Of a stretch of 34,591 nt of DNA, positions 23,300-32,007 are shown piece by piece. The notes beneath the pieces are model-generated. The model ran no database searches, was not told where the DNA came from, and saw only the letters and a program-made list of their open reading frames with translations. Within the stretch, counting starts at the first letter, position 1; each line of letters starts with the position of its first letter. Position numbers and translations under genes: made by a program. This stretch comes from Desulfocapsa sp. (GTDB taxonomy: Bacteria; Desulfobacterota; Desulfobulbia; Desulfobulbales; Desulfocapsaceae): positions 1-34,591 of the forward strand of contig JAESPV010000032.1 of the NCBI GenBank assembly GCA_016765495.1, in the 5' to 3' direction.

Positions 23300-24133
23300 T
23301 TCCTCAGTAAAACGCATAACATTATCGTCAAGATGGATTTTTATCAAATGAGGCTGCACCTTGGAGGTCCCCCAGTTTTCTAAATATAAAAACATATTAT
23401 CATCGCCCATGCGGTTGCTTGATGATAGCGAACCAACATTATACTGGGTAAAAGAACTCTTAGAACAAAGATCTGTGCTTTTTCTCAAATCCAGTCGGTG
23501 AGTGTGACCGCAAAATACATCTCCTATGTTATGTTCCTTGATAAAAGCGGTCAACAATAAGGGGTTCAGAAGCGGCGTAATATCCCCGACCAGAATAGGG
23601 TGGTGAATCAACATCATGGACTTATCATATTTCATCCGGTTGATCTTCAGGGAGATATTCTTTAAAATTTCCTCTTCAACGAATCCTTCGTCCTGATAAA
23701 GAACATTGGAATCTATACAGATAACCAGCACAGTTGTACTATCAACGGTAACCAGCTTAATATAATTAAGATCAGTGAAATAATTTTTTGTTTTGGTAAT
23801 ATCCCGCTTTAAATACAAGTTCTTCTTGTCTGTCTGTTCCGGTCTTAATGGTGCAATAATTTCACTATTATCGATGTATTTTTCGAAATACTCATGTGAT
23901 CGCATATTTCTCTTATCATGATTGCCGATAATAGAAATAACGTTTTTACAGGTAATATCCTCTAAGAACTGTGCTACGTCCAGGTATTCACTTTCCAACC
24001 CATCAGACGTACTGTCACCTGTATTAATTACAAGATCGACGGGATATGAGTTGATTTTATCCAACAATTCCCCGTTAAAACCATCCCAATGGCGTACGCC
24101 AAAATGTAAGTCCGATATATGTAAAATATTCAC
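23291..24133 (-). CDS. Calcineurin-like metallophosphoesterase
   Basis: This is a 280-residue soluble phosphoesterase with all five metal-binding motifs of the family: SDLHFG (D8, H10), NTGD (D40), GNHD (70-73), IHHP (H177-H178) and CGHTH (209-212). The substrate is unknown. The small form with HISDLHFG resembles 3',5'-cyclic nucleotide phosphodiesterases and related Icc-like enzymes. It starts with GTG, with AAAGGA about ten bases upstream. It lies 69 bases downstream of the amino-acid transporter operon on the same strand and may be read through from it. Its 3' end overlaps that of the EAL-GGDEF gene. It should not be confused with PhnP, which has a metallo-beta-lactamase fold. Confidence 0.88.
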   Translation of the reverse strand: MNILHISDLHFGVRHWDGFNGELLDKINSYPVDLVINTGDSTSDGLESEYLDVAQFLEDITCKNVISIIGNHDKRNMRSHEYFEKYIDNSEIIAPLRPEQTDKKNLYLKRDITKTKNYFTDLNYIKLVTVDSTTVLVICIDSNVLYQDEGFVEEEILKNISLKINRMKYDKSMMLIHHPILVGDITPLLNPLLLTAFIKEHNIGDVFCGHTHRLDLRKSTDLCSKSSFTQYNVGSLSSSNRMGDDNMFLYLENWGTSKVQPHLIKIHLDDNVMRFTEELL

Positions 24134-24202
24134 TTAAGTTTTCCTTTGATAAACAGTGCCAATGTGCGTTTTAGTAAGAGTCTTCAATGTGATGCTGCAA
24201 GA

Positions 24203-24988
24203 TCAGAGTATCTGACTAAGAAACAGCTGAGTTCGCGTATGCTGGGGGGCGTTGAAAAATTCGTTGGGTTCATTTTCCTCTACGATATCACCCTCATCCA
24301 TGAAAATCACACGGTCAGCGACGGTCTTGGCAAAGGCCATCTCGTGGGTAACCACGATCATAGTCATTCCTGTGTCGGCCAGGTCAATCATGACGTCAAG
24401 AACTTCCTTGATCATCTCAGGGTCGAGTGCTGAAGTCGGTTCGTCAAACAACATGATCTTGGGTTTCATGCACAAAGATCGGGCGATGGCCACGCGCTGC
24501 TGCTGACCGCCTGAAAGTTGGCCGGGGAATTTGTCTGCCTGCTCTGGAATCTTGACACGTTCAAGATATTTCATTGCATTGGCTTGAGCCTCGGCCTTAG
24601 GCATTTTCCGAGTCCAGATTGGGCCCAGGGTAAGATTGTCAAGAATGGTCAGATGGGGAAACAGATTGAAGCTTTGAAACACCATACCAACCTCAGTGCG
24701 AATGTGATCAATATTTTTAATGTTTTGGTTGAGTGTTATGCCATCGACAACGATGCTGCCCTGTTGATGTTTCTCAAGATGGTTGATACAGCGGATAAGG
24801 GTTGATTTTCCAGATCCTGATGGGCCGCAGACCACGAGCCGCTCACCCTTGTGAACTTTAAGATTAATGTCCTTTAGCACGTGAAAATCGCCATACCATT
24901 TGTTGACTTTGTTGAATTCAATGATAACTTCGGTGGAAGCGTTAGAAGCCAGTTGTTCGGTGTTTTCTTGCGTTTTTGGTTCTGTCAT
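24203..24988 (-). CDS. aapP: General L-amino acid ABC transporter ATP-binding protein
   Basis: This ATPase powers the Aap/Bzt-type broad-range amino acid importer. The protein is 261 residues from the ATG at 24988; a TTG four codons upstream is an alternative. Walker A is GPSGSGKS (55-62), the Q-loop is in [15 protein letters not shown], the signature is LSGGQQQR, and Walker B is [15 protein letters not shown] followed by VTHEMAFAK. These are typical of polar amino-acid transporter ATPases. It is the last gene of aapJ-Q-M-P and begins 26 bases after aapM. Confidence 0.93.
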   Translation of the reverse strand: MTEPKTQENTEQLASNASTEVIIEFNKVNKWYGDFHVLKDINLKVHKGERLVVCGPSGSGKSTLIRCINHLEKHQQGSIVVDGITLNQNIKNIDHIRTEVGMVFQSFNLFPHLTILDNLTLGPIWTRKMPKAEAQANAMKYLERVKIPEQADKFPGQLSGGQQQRVAIARSLCMKPKIMLFDEPTSALDPEMIKEVLDVMIDLADTGMTMIVVTHEMAFAKTVADRVIFMDEGDIVEENEPNEFFNAPQHTRTQLFLSQIL

Positions 24989-25014
24989 GTGTTCTACCAA
25001 GTGAGTTTATCTGG

Positions 25015-26343
25015 TCAATTGTTGTGGCCAGTCGAAAGTTTTACTTCCAGGTGGCGACTGTATTTTGACATGGCAAAGCAGATCAAAAAGAACAGTGTCG
25101 CGCCAAACACCAGCGGCTCCATATGAAGTCCAAGCCAGGTCCTGTCTTTGCCGATCGAGCGTAACATGGTAAGAACGTCGAACAGGCCGATGATGGACAC
25201 CAGGGTGGTGTCTTTCAAGAGTGAGATAAAGTTGCCAACAATATTAGGAATCATACGCTTCAAAGCCTGGGGCATGATAATCAAGCCCATGGTCTGCCAA
25301 TAGCCCAGGCCTATCGTGTGTCCTGCTTCAAACTGGCCTTTGGGGATGGTCTGAAGGCCTCCGCGAACAGTTTCTGCCATATAACAGGAGTTGAAGAGAC
25401 AAACAGCGATGATAACCTGAACCAGCTTGTTGAGGACAAAGCCTTCGGGCATAAACAGAGGAAACATCGTCGTAGCCATAAACAACACGGTAATCAAAGG
25501 TACCGAACGGAACAGTTCAATGATCGAGATGCTGAGTACTCTGGCTACCACTAAATTGGAGCGACGACCAAGAGCAAGAATAATCCCGCCAGGCAATGCT
25601 GAAGCAATACCAACCCCCGATACAACAAGGGTGAGAAACAAACCGCCCCATTTGGTCCAAGGAACACCCTCAAGCTGCCAACTCATTTGCCACCAATAAA
25701 TCGAAACAAAGCTGAGAATGAGAATGCCAGGAAATATATTACGCTGAATCGTTTCATGAACAATTTTTTTGCCAAACAAAGAGGAAAGAAATTCAGGCAG
25801 ACTGCGACCGGTAATCAAACCGATGATTGCATGCAGAGTATTGGCTGCCAGACAAACGATTGCTGCGGTGAGCATGGCTTGTATGAAAAGACCCTTATTC
25901 CCACCTGTGAAAATGTATCCCGCGAGGAACGGGTAGAGGAATACCGTGGTCAGACCAATAGATATCTTAGCCTTAACCCTCGGCAGCCAAAGGGGTATCA
26001 TCCAAATAAAAAGGGTAAATATACCAAGATTGATCCGCCACAACTCGTCTCTTGGGTAGCGCCCATAAAAAATGTTGTCCATCCACGCAATGACACCTGC
26101 CCAGCAAGCACCATTCGGGTTCATACTAAAACATTCACGCCGATTGTCAGCGATCCATACAGCATCGATAAGACCCCAGACTACGATTCCCTTTACTGCC
26201 GTGTAAACAAAATAAATGGTTACAATGGTAAGAAGACCATTGAACACTGAGCTGAACAGGTTCTTACGTATCCAGCCAATGACCGATGTTTCAGATAAGG
26301 GTGCTGCTGTGGCTGGTGTTTTCACTGCTTTTATAATGGCCAT
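25015..26343 (-). CDS. aapM: General L-amino acid ABC transporter permease AapM
   Basis: This is an inner-membrane permease of 442 residues, long for amino-acid permeases because of an extended N-terminal half typical of AapM. The first membrane segment (LLTIVTIYFVYTAVKGIVVW) is followed by a periplasmic loop with two cysteines (RRECFSMNPNGACW) and further hydrophobic helices. The conserved transport core lies in the C-terminal half: RVLSISIIELFRSVPLITVLF, AETVRGGLQTIPKGQFEAG, and the coupling loop IGLGYWQTMGLIIMPQALKRMIP. It starts two bases after the aapQ stop, so the two permeases are coupled and form a heterodimer. Confidence 0.93.
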   Translation of the reverse strand: MAIIKAVKTPATAAPLSETSVIGWIRKNLFSSVFNGLLTIVTIYFVYTAVKGIVVWGLIDAVWIADNRRECFSMNPNGACWAGVIAWMDNIFYGRYPRDELWRINLGIFTLFIWMIPLWLPRVKAKISIGLTTVFLYPFLAGYIFTGGNKGLFIQAMLTAAIVCLAANTLHAIIGLITGRSLPEFLSSLFGKKIVHETIQRNIFPGILILSFVSIYWWQMSWQLEGVPWTKWGGLFLTLVVSGVGIASALPGGIILALGRRSNLVVARVLSISIIELFRSVPLITVLFMATTMFPLFMPEGFVLNKLVQVIIAVCLFNSCYMAETVRGGLQTIPKGQFEAGHTIGLGYWQTMGLIIMPQALKRMIPNIVGNFISLLKDTTLVSIIGLFDVLTMLRSIGKDRTWLGLHMEPLVFGATLFFLICFAMSKYSRHLEVKLSTGHNN

Positions 26344-26345
26344 GA

Positions 26346-27563
26346 TCAGCGTTCCACCAGTTGGACTCGTTTATTGTAAATATTCAGGAGCAACGAAATA
26401 ATCAGACATACGACCGTGTAAAAAGCCATCGTCATAGCGACGAGTTCAATCGCATACCCTGCCTGATTCAGCGATGTCTGCATGAAAAGAGAAACAAGAT
26501 CCGGATAACCAATAGCGATGGCCAGCGATGAGTTCTTGATTGTACTCATCCAATTACTGATCAGCGGAGGAATAATAGCGGGCATTGCTTGAGGGATAAT
26601 GACAAGAGACATTTCCCGTCGTTTTTGGAGGCCAATTGATCTCGCAGCCTCACTTTGTCCCGTGTCCACAGATAGAACCCCAGCACGCACCATTTCGGCC
26701 GTATAAGCGGCGTGATAAATGGTTAGGGATAACAGAAGAACCAAAAAAGAGGGCGGCAGACTTGCCCCTCCCACAAAGTTTAATCCTTCAAGTTTCGGTA
26801 TATCCCAGTCAAGTGGCATTCCTGTCGTAACATATACTATTCCCGGCAGAAAAATAAGTAATGCTGCAGAACTTATAAGAGTTGGAAATGCTTGCCCTGT
26901 CTTGTCCTGACGGTTTTTAGCCCAGCGTCTGAGAAGAACAACAGCAATCACTGCAATGATAATAGCAGCTCCAGTCAACCATAGCAGATCGCCTGGCATT
27001 GGCCATGGCATATAAAAACCACGATTATTGAGGAGTAGTAGTTCTGCACCACCGGACAGGTCAATGCTGTTTCTGACCTTGGGGAGTAGGGAGAAAACGC
27101 CGATATACCAAAAAATAATCTGTATCAATAATGGTGTGTTACGAAAAACTTCAACGTATGTCAGGGCCACCTTGGCCACCAGCCAATTGCTGGAAAGTCG
27201 CAAAACTCCGATAAAAAATCCAAGCGTAGTACTGAGTATAATAGCCAGAACTGAAATGTAGAGAGTGTTGAGGGCGCCAATGATGAAGATACGACCATAC
27301 GTTCCAACCCCAGGCTCATTGGAGATAAGTTTGAAGGAACTGTCGAATCCGGCGACAACGTTAAGGAAGCCGAAACCCGTGTGCATCCCTCGTGCTTCGA
27401 GGTTCTGGGCAGTGTTACCGGCAAGGTACCAGACGAACCAGCCCACAGCCGCTACGATCAGAAATTGAAAAAAAACCGATCGAACTCGCTCATCATGGAG
27501 AAAATCGAACGTTTCTTTTGGCTTGATATGCACGGATTCTTTCTTGCTGGCATTGACTTCCAC
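26346..27563 (-). CDS. aapQ: General L-amino acid ABC transporter permease AapQ
   Basis: This is a 405-residue permease partnering AapM. It opens with a cytoplasmic tail and a membrane helix (FFQFLIVAAVGWFVWYLAG), then the AapQ-type sequence NTAQNLEARGMHTGFGFL and GTYGRIFIIGALNTLYISVLA. A large insert between helices carries the segment WPMPGDLLWLTGAA to LEGLNFVGGASLPPSF. The core has VEVFRNTPLLIQIIFWYIG, AEMVRAGVLSVDTGQSEAA and the coupling loop RSIGLQKRREMSLVIIPQAMP. The start is GTG at 27563 with no strong ribosome binding site. It is separated from aapJ by 157 bases containing a hairpin. Confidence 0.93.
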   Translation of the reverse strand: MEVNASKKESVHIKPKETFDFLHDERVRSVFFQFLIVAAVGWFVWYLAGNTAQNLEARGMHTGFGFLNVVAGFDSSFKLISNEPGVGTYGRIFIIGALNTLYISVLAIILSTTLGFFIGVLRLSSNWLVAKVALTYVEVFRNTPLLIQIIFWYIGVFSLLPKVRNSIDLSGGAELLLLNNRGFYMPWPMPGDLLWLTGAAIIIAVIAVVLLRRWAKNRQDKTGQAFPTLISSAALLIFLPGIVYVTTGMPLDWDIPKLEGLNFVGGASLPPSFLVLLLSLTIYHAAYTAEMVRAGVLSVDTGQSEAARSIGLQKRREMSLVIIPQAMPAIIPPLISNWMSTIKNSSLAIAIGYPDLVSLFMQTSLNQAGYAIELVAMTMAFYTVVCLIISLLLNIYNKRVQLVER

Positions 27564-27608
27564 AATAATTAATTTCCCGGGTATCCGTTATTTTTACAAC
27601 GTAAATTG

Positions 27609-27646
27609 CTGGTACCAAACCAACCTGCCAGTGGATTTGGTACCAG
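27609..27646 (-). terminator. Hairpin between aapJ and aapQ
   Basis: A perfect 11-bp stem (CTGGTACCAAA / TTTGGTACCAG) encloses a 16-base loop in which CCA and TGG may extend the pairing. It follows the binding-protein gene aapJ on the minus strand and precedes the permeases. As with the phnD hairpins it probably lowers permease expression relative to binding protein. There is no convincing T-run on the minus strand after it. Confidence 0.7.
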
Positions 27647-27720
27647 TTTGTGTAACACACGTTATGTAGTGTCTTACTTACTTGTTCACCAGTGTTAGTG
27701 TACGTTCCTAAGGGGTAGTA

Positions 27721-28755
27721 CTAACGCATAGGTGGGGAATACATCAGCCCACCATTGGTCCAGAGTTCGTTAAGGGTTCCTTTTCTTTGGATACCAAGGG
27801 CTCCTTCACCGCTACCTATGTATTTTTCGTAGTTTTCACCGTAGTTCCCGACCTGTTTGATGATATTATAGGCCCAGTCCTTGGAGAGCCCTAAACCTTT
27901 GTGCAGGTTACCCTCGACACCAAGCATGCGGCGAACCTTCACATCTTTTGAGTTGGCACGCATATCATCAACATTAGCACTGGTTACGCCTAATTCCTCT
28001 GCGTTGATCATGGCAAATACAGTCCACCGGACAAGGTTTGCCCATTGGCTGTCCCCCTGTCTTACAGCAGGCCCTAGAGGTTCTTTGGAAATGGTTTCAG
28101 GGAGAATCATATGATCGGCAGGATTCGGGAATGAAATAATATTTGCGGCTAATGATGATTTGTCAATCGAAACCGCATCGCATCCTCCCTTAAGGTACGT
28201 GTCGTCGCGGACATTCCAATCCTCGAAGGTAACAGCTTTGATATTGAGGTTGTTTTCCCGGCTGAAGTCCGCCAGGTTCAGTTCGCTGGTTGTGCCGGTT
28301 GTCACGCAGACACTCGCCCCCTTCAGTTGAAGTGCACTGGTGAGACCACTGGACTTGAGCACGGTGAAACCCTGACCATCATAAAAGTTAGGTGTGAGAA
28401 AGTCTAAGCCGAGCTGGGTGTCACGGGACATTGTCCAGGTTGCTGTACGGCATAAAAGGTCAGATTCTCCATTAGCAAGAGCGGTAAAACGTGCCTGACT
28501 ACTGACAGACTGGATTTCCATTTTCTTTTTGTCTCCAAAAATGGCGGCAGCTACAGCCTCACATACCGCCACATCGAGGCCATACCAGTGTCCTTTGGAA
28601 TCGAGATTGTAAAAGCCACCCGAAGGCGTACCAACCTGGCAGCGTAAATGGCCACGTTTTTTGACAGTCTCCAGTGTTTTGCCCATTGAGGCGGCGGCTG
28701 GTGCAGCCATTACAGCAAAAGCTACGACTGATGTGAATAATGTTGAAAGTTTCAT
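27721..28755 (-). CDS. aapJ: General L-amino acid periplasmic binding protein AapJ
   Basis: AapJ is the periplasmic receptor of the Aap importer and binds a wide range of L-amino acids. The protein is 344 residues, normal for the family. The signal peptide MKLSTLFTSVVAFAVMAAPAAA-S is followed by KTLETVKKRGHLRCQVG, GFYNLDSKGHWYGLDVAVCEA and ARFTALANGESDLLCRTATWTMSRDT. The two cysteines after RGHLR and DLL are conserved in AapJ. VCVTTGTTSELN, GGCDAVSIDKSSLAA and the C-terminal GALGIQRKGTLNELWTNGGLMYSPPMR confirm the call. It is the first gene of the operon; only a weak GGA precedes the ATG. Confidence 0.94.
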   Translation of the reverse strand: MKLSTLFTSVVAFAVMAAPAAASMGKTLETVKKRGHLRCQVGTPSGGFYNLDSKGHWYGLDVAVCEAVAAAIFGDKKKMEIQSVSSQARFTALANGESDLLCRTATWTMSRDTQLGLDFLTPNFYDGQGFTVLKSSGLTSALQLKGASVCVTTGTTSELNLADFSRENNLNIKAVTFEDWNVRDDTYLKGGCDAVSIDKSSLAANIISFPNPADHMILPETISKEPLGPAVRQGDSQWANLVRWTVFAMINAEELGVTSANVDDMRANSKDVKVRRMLGVEGNLHKGLGLSKDWAYNIIKQVGNYGENYEKYIGSGEGALGIQRKGTLNELWTNGGLMYSPPMR

Positions 28756-29094
28756 TGAATGTTTTTTCCATGCAAAATTTTTAGATTCGATGGTAGGTAA
28801 TCATTTTATAAGTCAATGATTACGAATACATCTACGGCGATAAGCTCCCTGGTATAAGAAAGTACTCTGGGTCTTTAGTTCCTCCTTTTTGAAGTCAAAC
28901 ATGAAGGTTTTTTGTTCTTACAATCTTCACAGTTAGGGGAGATTGTATGTATATGCTTTTACATGCGAACAGTAAATACTAAATCCAGAGCGCTGCTAAC
29001 GATTGAACGGATTGAAGTACAAATCAGAACCACTAATTCTTTTTGTTGATAAAGCGAATAACCGCTCAGGATGGTCGATTCGAAGCATCTATGG
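28756..29094 (-). promoter_or_regulatory. Intergenic region upstream of aapJ with an inverted repeat
   Basis: This 339-base gap lies between the end of the polyamine-type transporter operon and aapJ, both on the minus strand, and must contain the aap promoter. A perfect 9-bp inverted repeat, GTAATCATT / AATGATTAC with a 9-base spacer, occupies 28797-28823, about 40-70 bases ahead of the aapJ start. It could be an operator or a 5' leader hairpin. No sigma-54 promoter pattern and no good terminator were found, and nothing in the gap looks coding. Confidence 0.45.
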
Positions 29095-29892
29095 TTACTT
29101 CTTTATAGCTTCTCTTCTGCGCATGACTTCATACACAACAGCTCCGGTGATTGTAATAAGAATAAAGATGAATGCCAGTGCATTCATGGCAGGACTGATA
29201 AAAGAACGTAGTTTGCTGCCAATGTAAATAGGCAGAGTCTGCTCAAAGCCGATGGCAAACAGGGTTGTATTATAGTTTTCAAAGGACTGCATAAATGCAA
29301 GAGCTGCAGCTGAAATCAATGCTGGTTTGAGAAATGGTAATGTGATTTTAAAAAAGACCTGTTTGTGGGTTGCGCCCAGATCAAACGCTGCGTCTTCCTG
29401 GGTTGTATTAAAACGCTGGGCCCTTGCCATTATCAGCAGCATGCAATAACCGCTTATGAAGGTAGATTGGGCCATGATGGTAGTTAGGAGACCACCCGAT
29501 ACTTGAAATGCCGTATCCCAGAATAAAAAGGTGGAGATACCAATAATAATACCGGGCATGAGAAGTGGAGAAACAAGGATTGCATAAAAGCTGTTACTGG
29601 CTTTGAATTGTAGTCGTGTCAATAGCAATGATGCGGCAAGCCCTATGGGAACCGAAATAATGACTACAAAAAATGCCACTATGAAGCTGTTGATTAAACC
29701 ATCCCACATCTGCTTGTCATCAATTAATACTCCGAACCATTTCAGCGTAAACCCTTCCCAGGGTGTTACCTGAGGGATAGTACTGCTGTTAAAGGCAACA
29801 AGAGACATGAAAACCAGCGGCAGGAACAAGTACACAAAAAACAGCACCAGATAACAGCCGGTAACAAGCTTTATCACACTGGATGATCTCAT
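29095..29892 (-). CDS. Spermidine/putrescine-type ABC transporter permease (PotC-like)
   Basis: This is a 265-residue inner-membrane permease with six predicted helices, beginning with LVTGCYLVLFFVYLFLPLVFM. The motif VAFNSSTIPQVTPWEGFTLKWF is characteristic of the PotC/PotI group. The coupling loop is EDAAFDLGATHKQVFFKITLPFLKPALIS. It overlaps the upstream permease gene by four bases (ATGA) and is the last gene of the operon. Substrate class (polyamine, or another compound handled by this transporter family such as 2-aminoethylphosphonate) cannot be fixed from the permease. Confidence 0.9.
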   Translation of the reverse strand: MRSSSVIKLVTGCYLVLFFVYLFLPLVFMSLVAFNSSTIPQVTPWEGFTLKWFGVLIDDKQMWDGLINSFIVAFFVVIISVPIGLAASLLLTRLQFKASNSFYAILVSPLLMPGIIIGISTFLFWDTAFQVSGGLLTTIMAQSTFISGYCMLLIMARAQRFNTTQEDAAFDLGATHKQVFFKITLPFLKPALISAAALAFMQSFENYNTTLFAIGFEQTLPIYIGSKLRSFISPAMNALAFIFILITITGAVVYEVMRRREAIKK

Positions 29893-30782
29893 TTCGCAAT
29901 ATCTCTCAAGTTGACTTTAAAAATTTTCATCATGGAAAAAATAAAAACAAGACACAGGCCTGCCAGAACCATTGAATATGCAGCACCCTGGTTCCAATTT
30001 GCAGTTTCAAAATTTGTGTAAATTACCTGAGTAAACCAGAAACTGCTGGGACTTCCCAGGAGCTGAGGGGCAGCTATTGATCCTGCTGCCAGCATAAAGG
30101 TCATAATGCAACCGACTGCGATACCGGGTTTAGCGTGGGGAATAACAATGCGCTTATGAATGCGAGGCCAGGAGGCACCAAGATCACGAGCGGCATCAAT
30201 CTGATTGCGGTCAAGACTCTCCATGGCATTATATAGTGGAAAAACCATAAACAGGATATAGGCGTACACCATTCCCATGATAACGGCACCATTGCCGGCA
30301 CGGAAGTTTATCGGATCTGCAACAAGGTTGATGCTCAAAAGTAATTGATTAAAGATGCCTGTATCTGCAAGGATTAATTGCCAGGCAAAAATCCTCAGCA
30401 GTTCATTGATCCAATAGGGAACGATCAGCCCCAGTAAAACCAGACTAAACCGTGCGCCTTTGGCAACTTTTGCCAGGTAAAACGATATTGGGTAGCAGAC
30501 AAAAAGGGCAGAAACGGTCACAATAACACTGGCCCAGATCGTTTTGATAAAGATTGCTCTATGAAATTCATTGGTGAAAAGTACAATGTAATTCTTCAGA
30601 GTGTAAATATCTTCTGGCCCGCCCATTTTTCTGAGTGGCAGAAATGGACGAAAGGAATAATCAAGCATAATCAATTGAGGCAATACGATCATGAAAACAA
30701 CCCAGTAACCCACGGTGCCTAAAATTAATATAGAACCAAAAACACCGAATTGTTTTATTACAACCTGCCCGAGTTTACGCAT
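29889..30782 (-). CDS. Spermidine/putrescine-type ABC transporter permease (PotB-like)
   Basis: This is a 297-residue permease from the ATG at 30782, which overlaps the ATPase gene by eight bases; a longer open frame upstream lies inside that gene. The opening helix (GVFGSILILGTVGYWVVFMIVLP) and SFRPF, NYIVLFTN, LRIFAWQLILADTG match PotB/PotH permeases. The coupling loop is MESLDRNQIDAARDLGASWPRIHKRIVIPHAKPGI. It is translationally coupled to both neighbours and forms a heterodimer with the PotC-like protein. Confidence 0.9.
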   Translation of the reverse strand: MRKLGQVVIKQFGVFGSILILGTVGYWVVFMIVLPQLIMLDYSFRPFLPLRKMGGPEDIYTLKNYIVLFTNEFHRAIFIKTIWASVIVTVSALFVCYPISFYLAKVAKGARFSLVLLGLIVPYWINELLRIFAWQLILADTGIFNQLLLSINLVADPINFRAGNGAVIMGMVYAYILFMVFPLYNAMESLDRNQIDAARDLGASWPRIHKRIVIPHAKPGIAVGCIMTFMLAAGSIAAPQLLGSPSSFWFTQVIYTNFETANWNQGAAYSMVLAGLCLVFIFSMMKIFKVNLRDIAK

Positions 30783-31887
30783 GAAAACCCTCTCCCACTG
30801 CAAGCAAACGGGTATTCTGTGTACCAAAACAAACATCGATTGCTGAGCCAATTTCCGGGAAAATGGTAGTGCCATCGTTATGCTGGCGCATAATAAAGGC
30901 GTCCTCTCCCTCCAAATCCAGAAAGATGGTGACAAATGCTCCCTCAAAACTGATATTTTTTACTCTGCATTTAATAGTATTTTCCACTTTCTTTGAGTCT
31001 TCTAAAACGGAAATAACTTCAGGCCGGATAAAAGCAACTGCTTGCTGCCCCGAACTCAATTGCTGCGGGTTTATACCTTTAAGCAATCCAAACGACGTCT
31101 CAACCGTGGCATGTCCATTACTTGCTGTTTTAACTGTTGCTGTGAAGCTGTTGTTTTCACCGACAAAATTAGCAACAAAAGCTGTATCAGGTTTGTTGTA
31201 TAAGTTTTCTGCTGTGGCAATCTGTTCTATGGTGCCGTTAGCAGACATTACCCCAACCCTGTCTGACATGGTGAGGGCTTCCCCCTGATCATGGGTGATG
31301 TAAATAAAAGTAACCCCTGTACGTTCTTGGATTTGCCGTAATTCTGTGCGCATGTGCTGTCTTAACTTGAGATCAAGAGCAGACAAAGGTTCATCCAGTA
31401 AGAGCACGGAAGGTTCAACTGCAAGTCCTCTTGCGATTGCAACCCGTTGCATTTGCCCACCGGACAGGTCGCTTACATTTTTTTTTCCGACTCCCGGTAA
31501 GTCAACGAGTTCAAGGAGTTCGTCGACTTTTTTCCTGCGCTTGTCCGAAGATACTCCTCTCATTTCCAGCCCAAAACCAACATTTTCAGCCACGGTCATT
31601 AAAGTAAATAGTGCCAGATTTTGAAAAATCATGGCTGTGGGACGTTTGTTCGACCCAATACCGCGCATATTTTTTCCTCCTATTAGCACCTGTCCTGTTG
31701 TTGGCTCAAGAAATCCAGCAATAAGTCGTAATAGTGTGGTTTTGCCACAACCCGATGGGCCTAAGAAACTAAAAAACTCACCAGCTTTAATGTGTACGTT
31801 TATATTACTAAGGGCAGCTTTCTCACTCCCTTCATAACACATACCAACATCAATGATTTCAATGTCCTGTCCCGTATATCTATCCAT
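30775..31887 (-). CDS. Spermidine/putrescine-type ABC transporter ATP-binding protein (PotA-like)
   Basis: This is a 370-residue ATPase. Walker A is GPSGCGKT (43-50), the Q-loop is in FQNLALFTLMTVAENVGFGL, the signature is LSGGQMQR, Walker B is LLLDEPLSALDLKLR and the H-loop is ITHDQGEAL. Residues from about 280 form a TOBE-type regulatory domain (VAFIRPEVISVL, then VKNISFEGAFVTIFL). The classical PotA pattern NYALFPHMTV is altered here to NLALFTLMTV, which removes the usual proline-histidine pair. It begins 120 bases after the binding-protein gene, beyond a 13-bp hairpin. Confidence 0.9.
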   Translation of the reverse strand: MDRYTGQDIEIIDVGMCYEGSEKAALSNINVHIKAGEFFSFLGPSGCGKTTLLRLIAGFLEPTTGQVLIGGKNMRGIGSNKRPTAMIFQNLALFTLMTVAENVGFGLEMRGVSSDKRRKKVDELLELVDLPGVGKKNVSDLSGGQMQRVAIARGLAVEPSVLLLDEPLSALDLKLRQHMRTELRQIQERTGVTFIYITHDQGEALTMSDRVGVMSANGTIEQIATAENLYNKPDTAFVANFVGENNSFTATVKTASNGHATVETSFGLLKGINPQQLSSGQQAVAFIRPEVISVLEDSKKVENTIKCRVKNISFEGAFVTIFLDLEGEDAFIMRQHNDGTTIFPEIGSAIDVCFGTQNTRLLAVGEGFHA

Positions 31888-31907
31888 GATGATTCTCCCT
31901 CAAATAC

Positions 31908-31949
31908 AACAGTTTTCATACCTCAAAATAGAGAAATATGAAAACTGTT
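31908..31949 (-). terminator. Hairpin between binding-protein and ATPase genes
   Basis: A perfect 13-bp stem (AACAGTTTTCATA / TATGAAAACTGTT) encloses a 16-base loop, 20 bases ahead of the ATPase start codon. The stem is AT-rich and lacks a following T-run. Like the other three it lies directly after a periplasmic binding-protein gene and probably modulates downstream expression. Confidence 0.7.
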
Positions 31950-32007
31950 AAGATTAATGCCTTATATCCGGCTTACCGCACATTGCCGGTGTTTAAAATT
32001 TGAGTTT

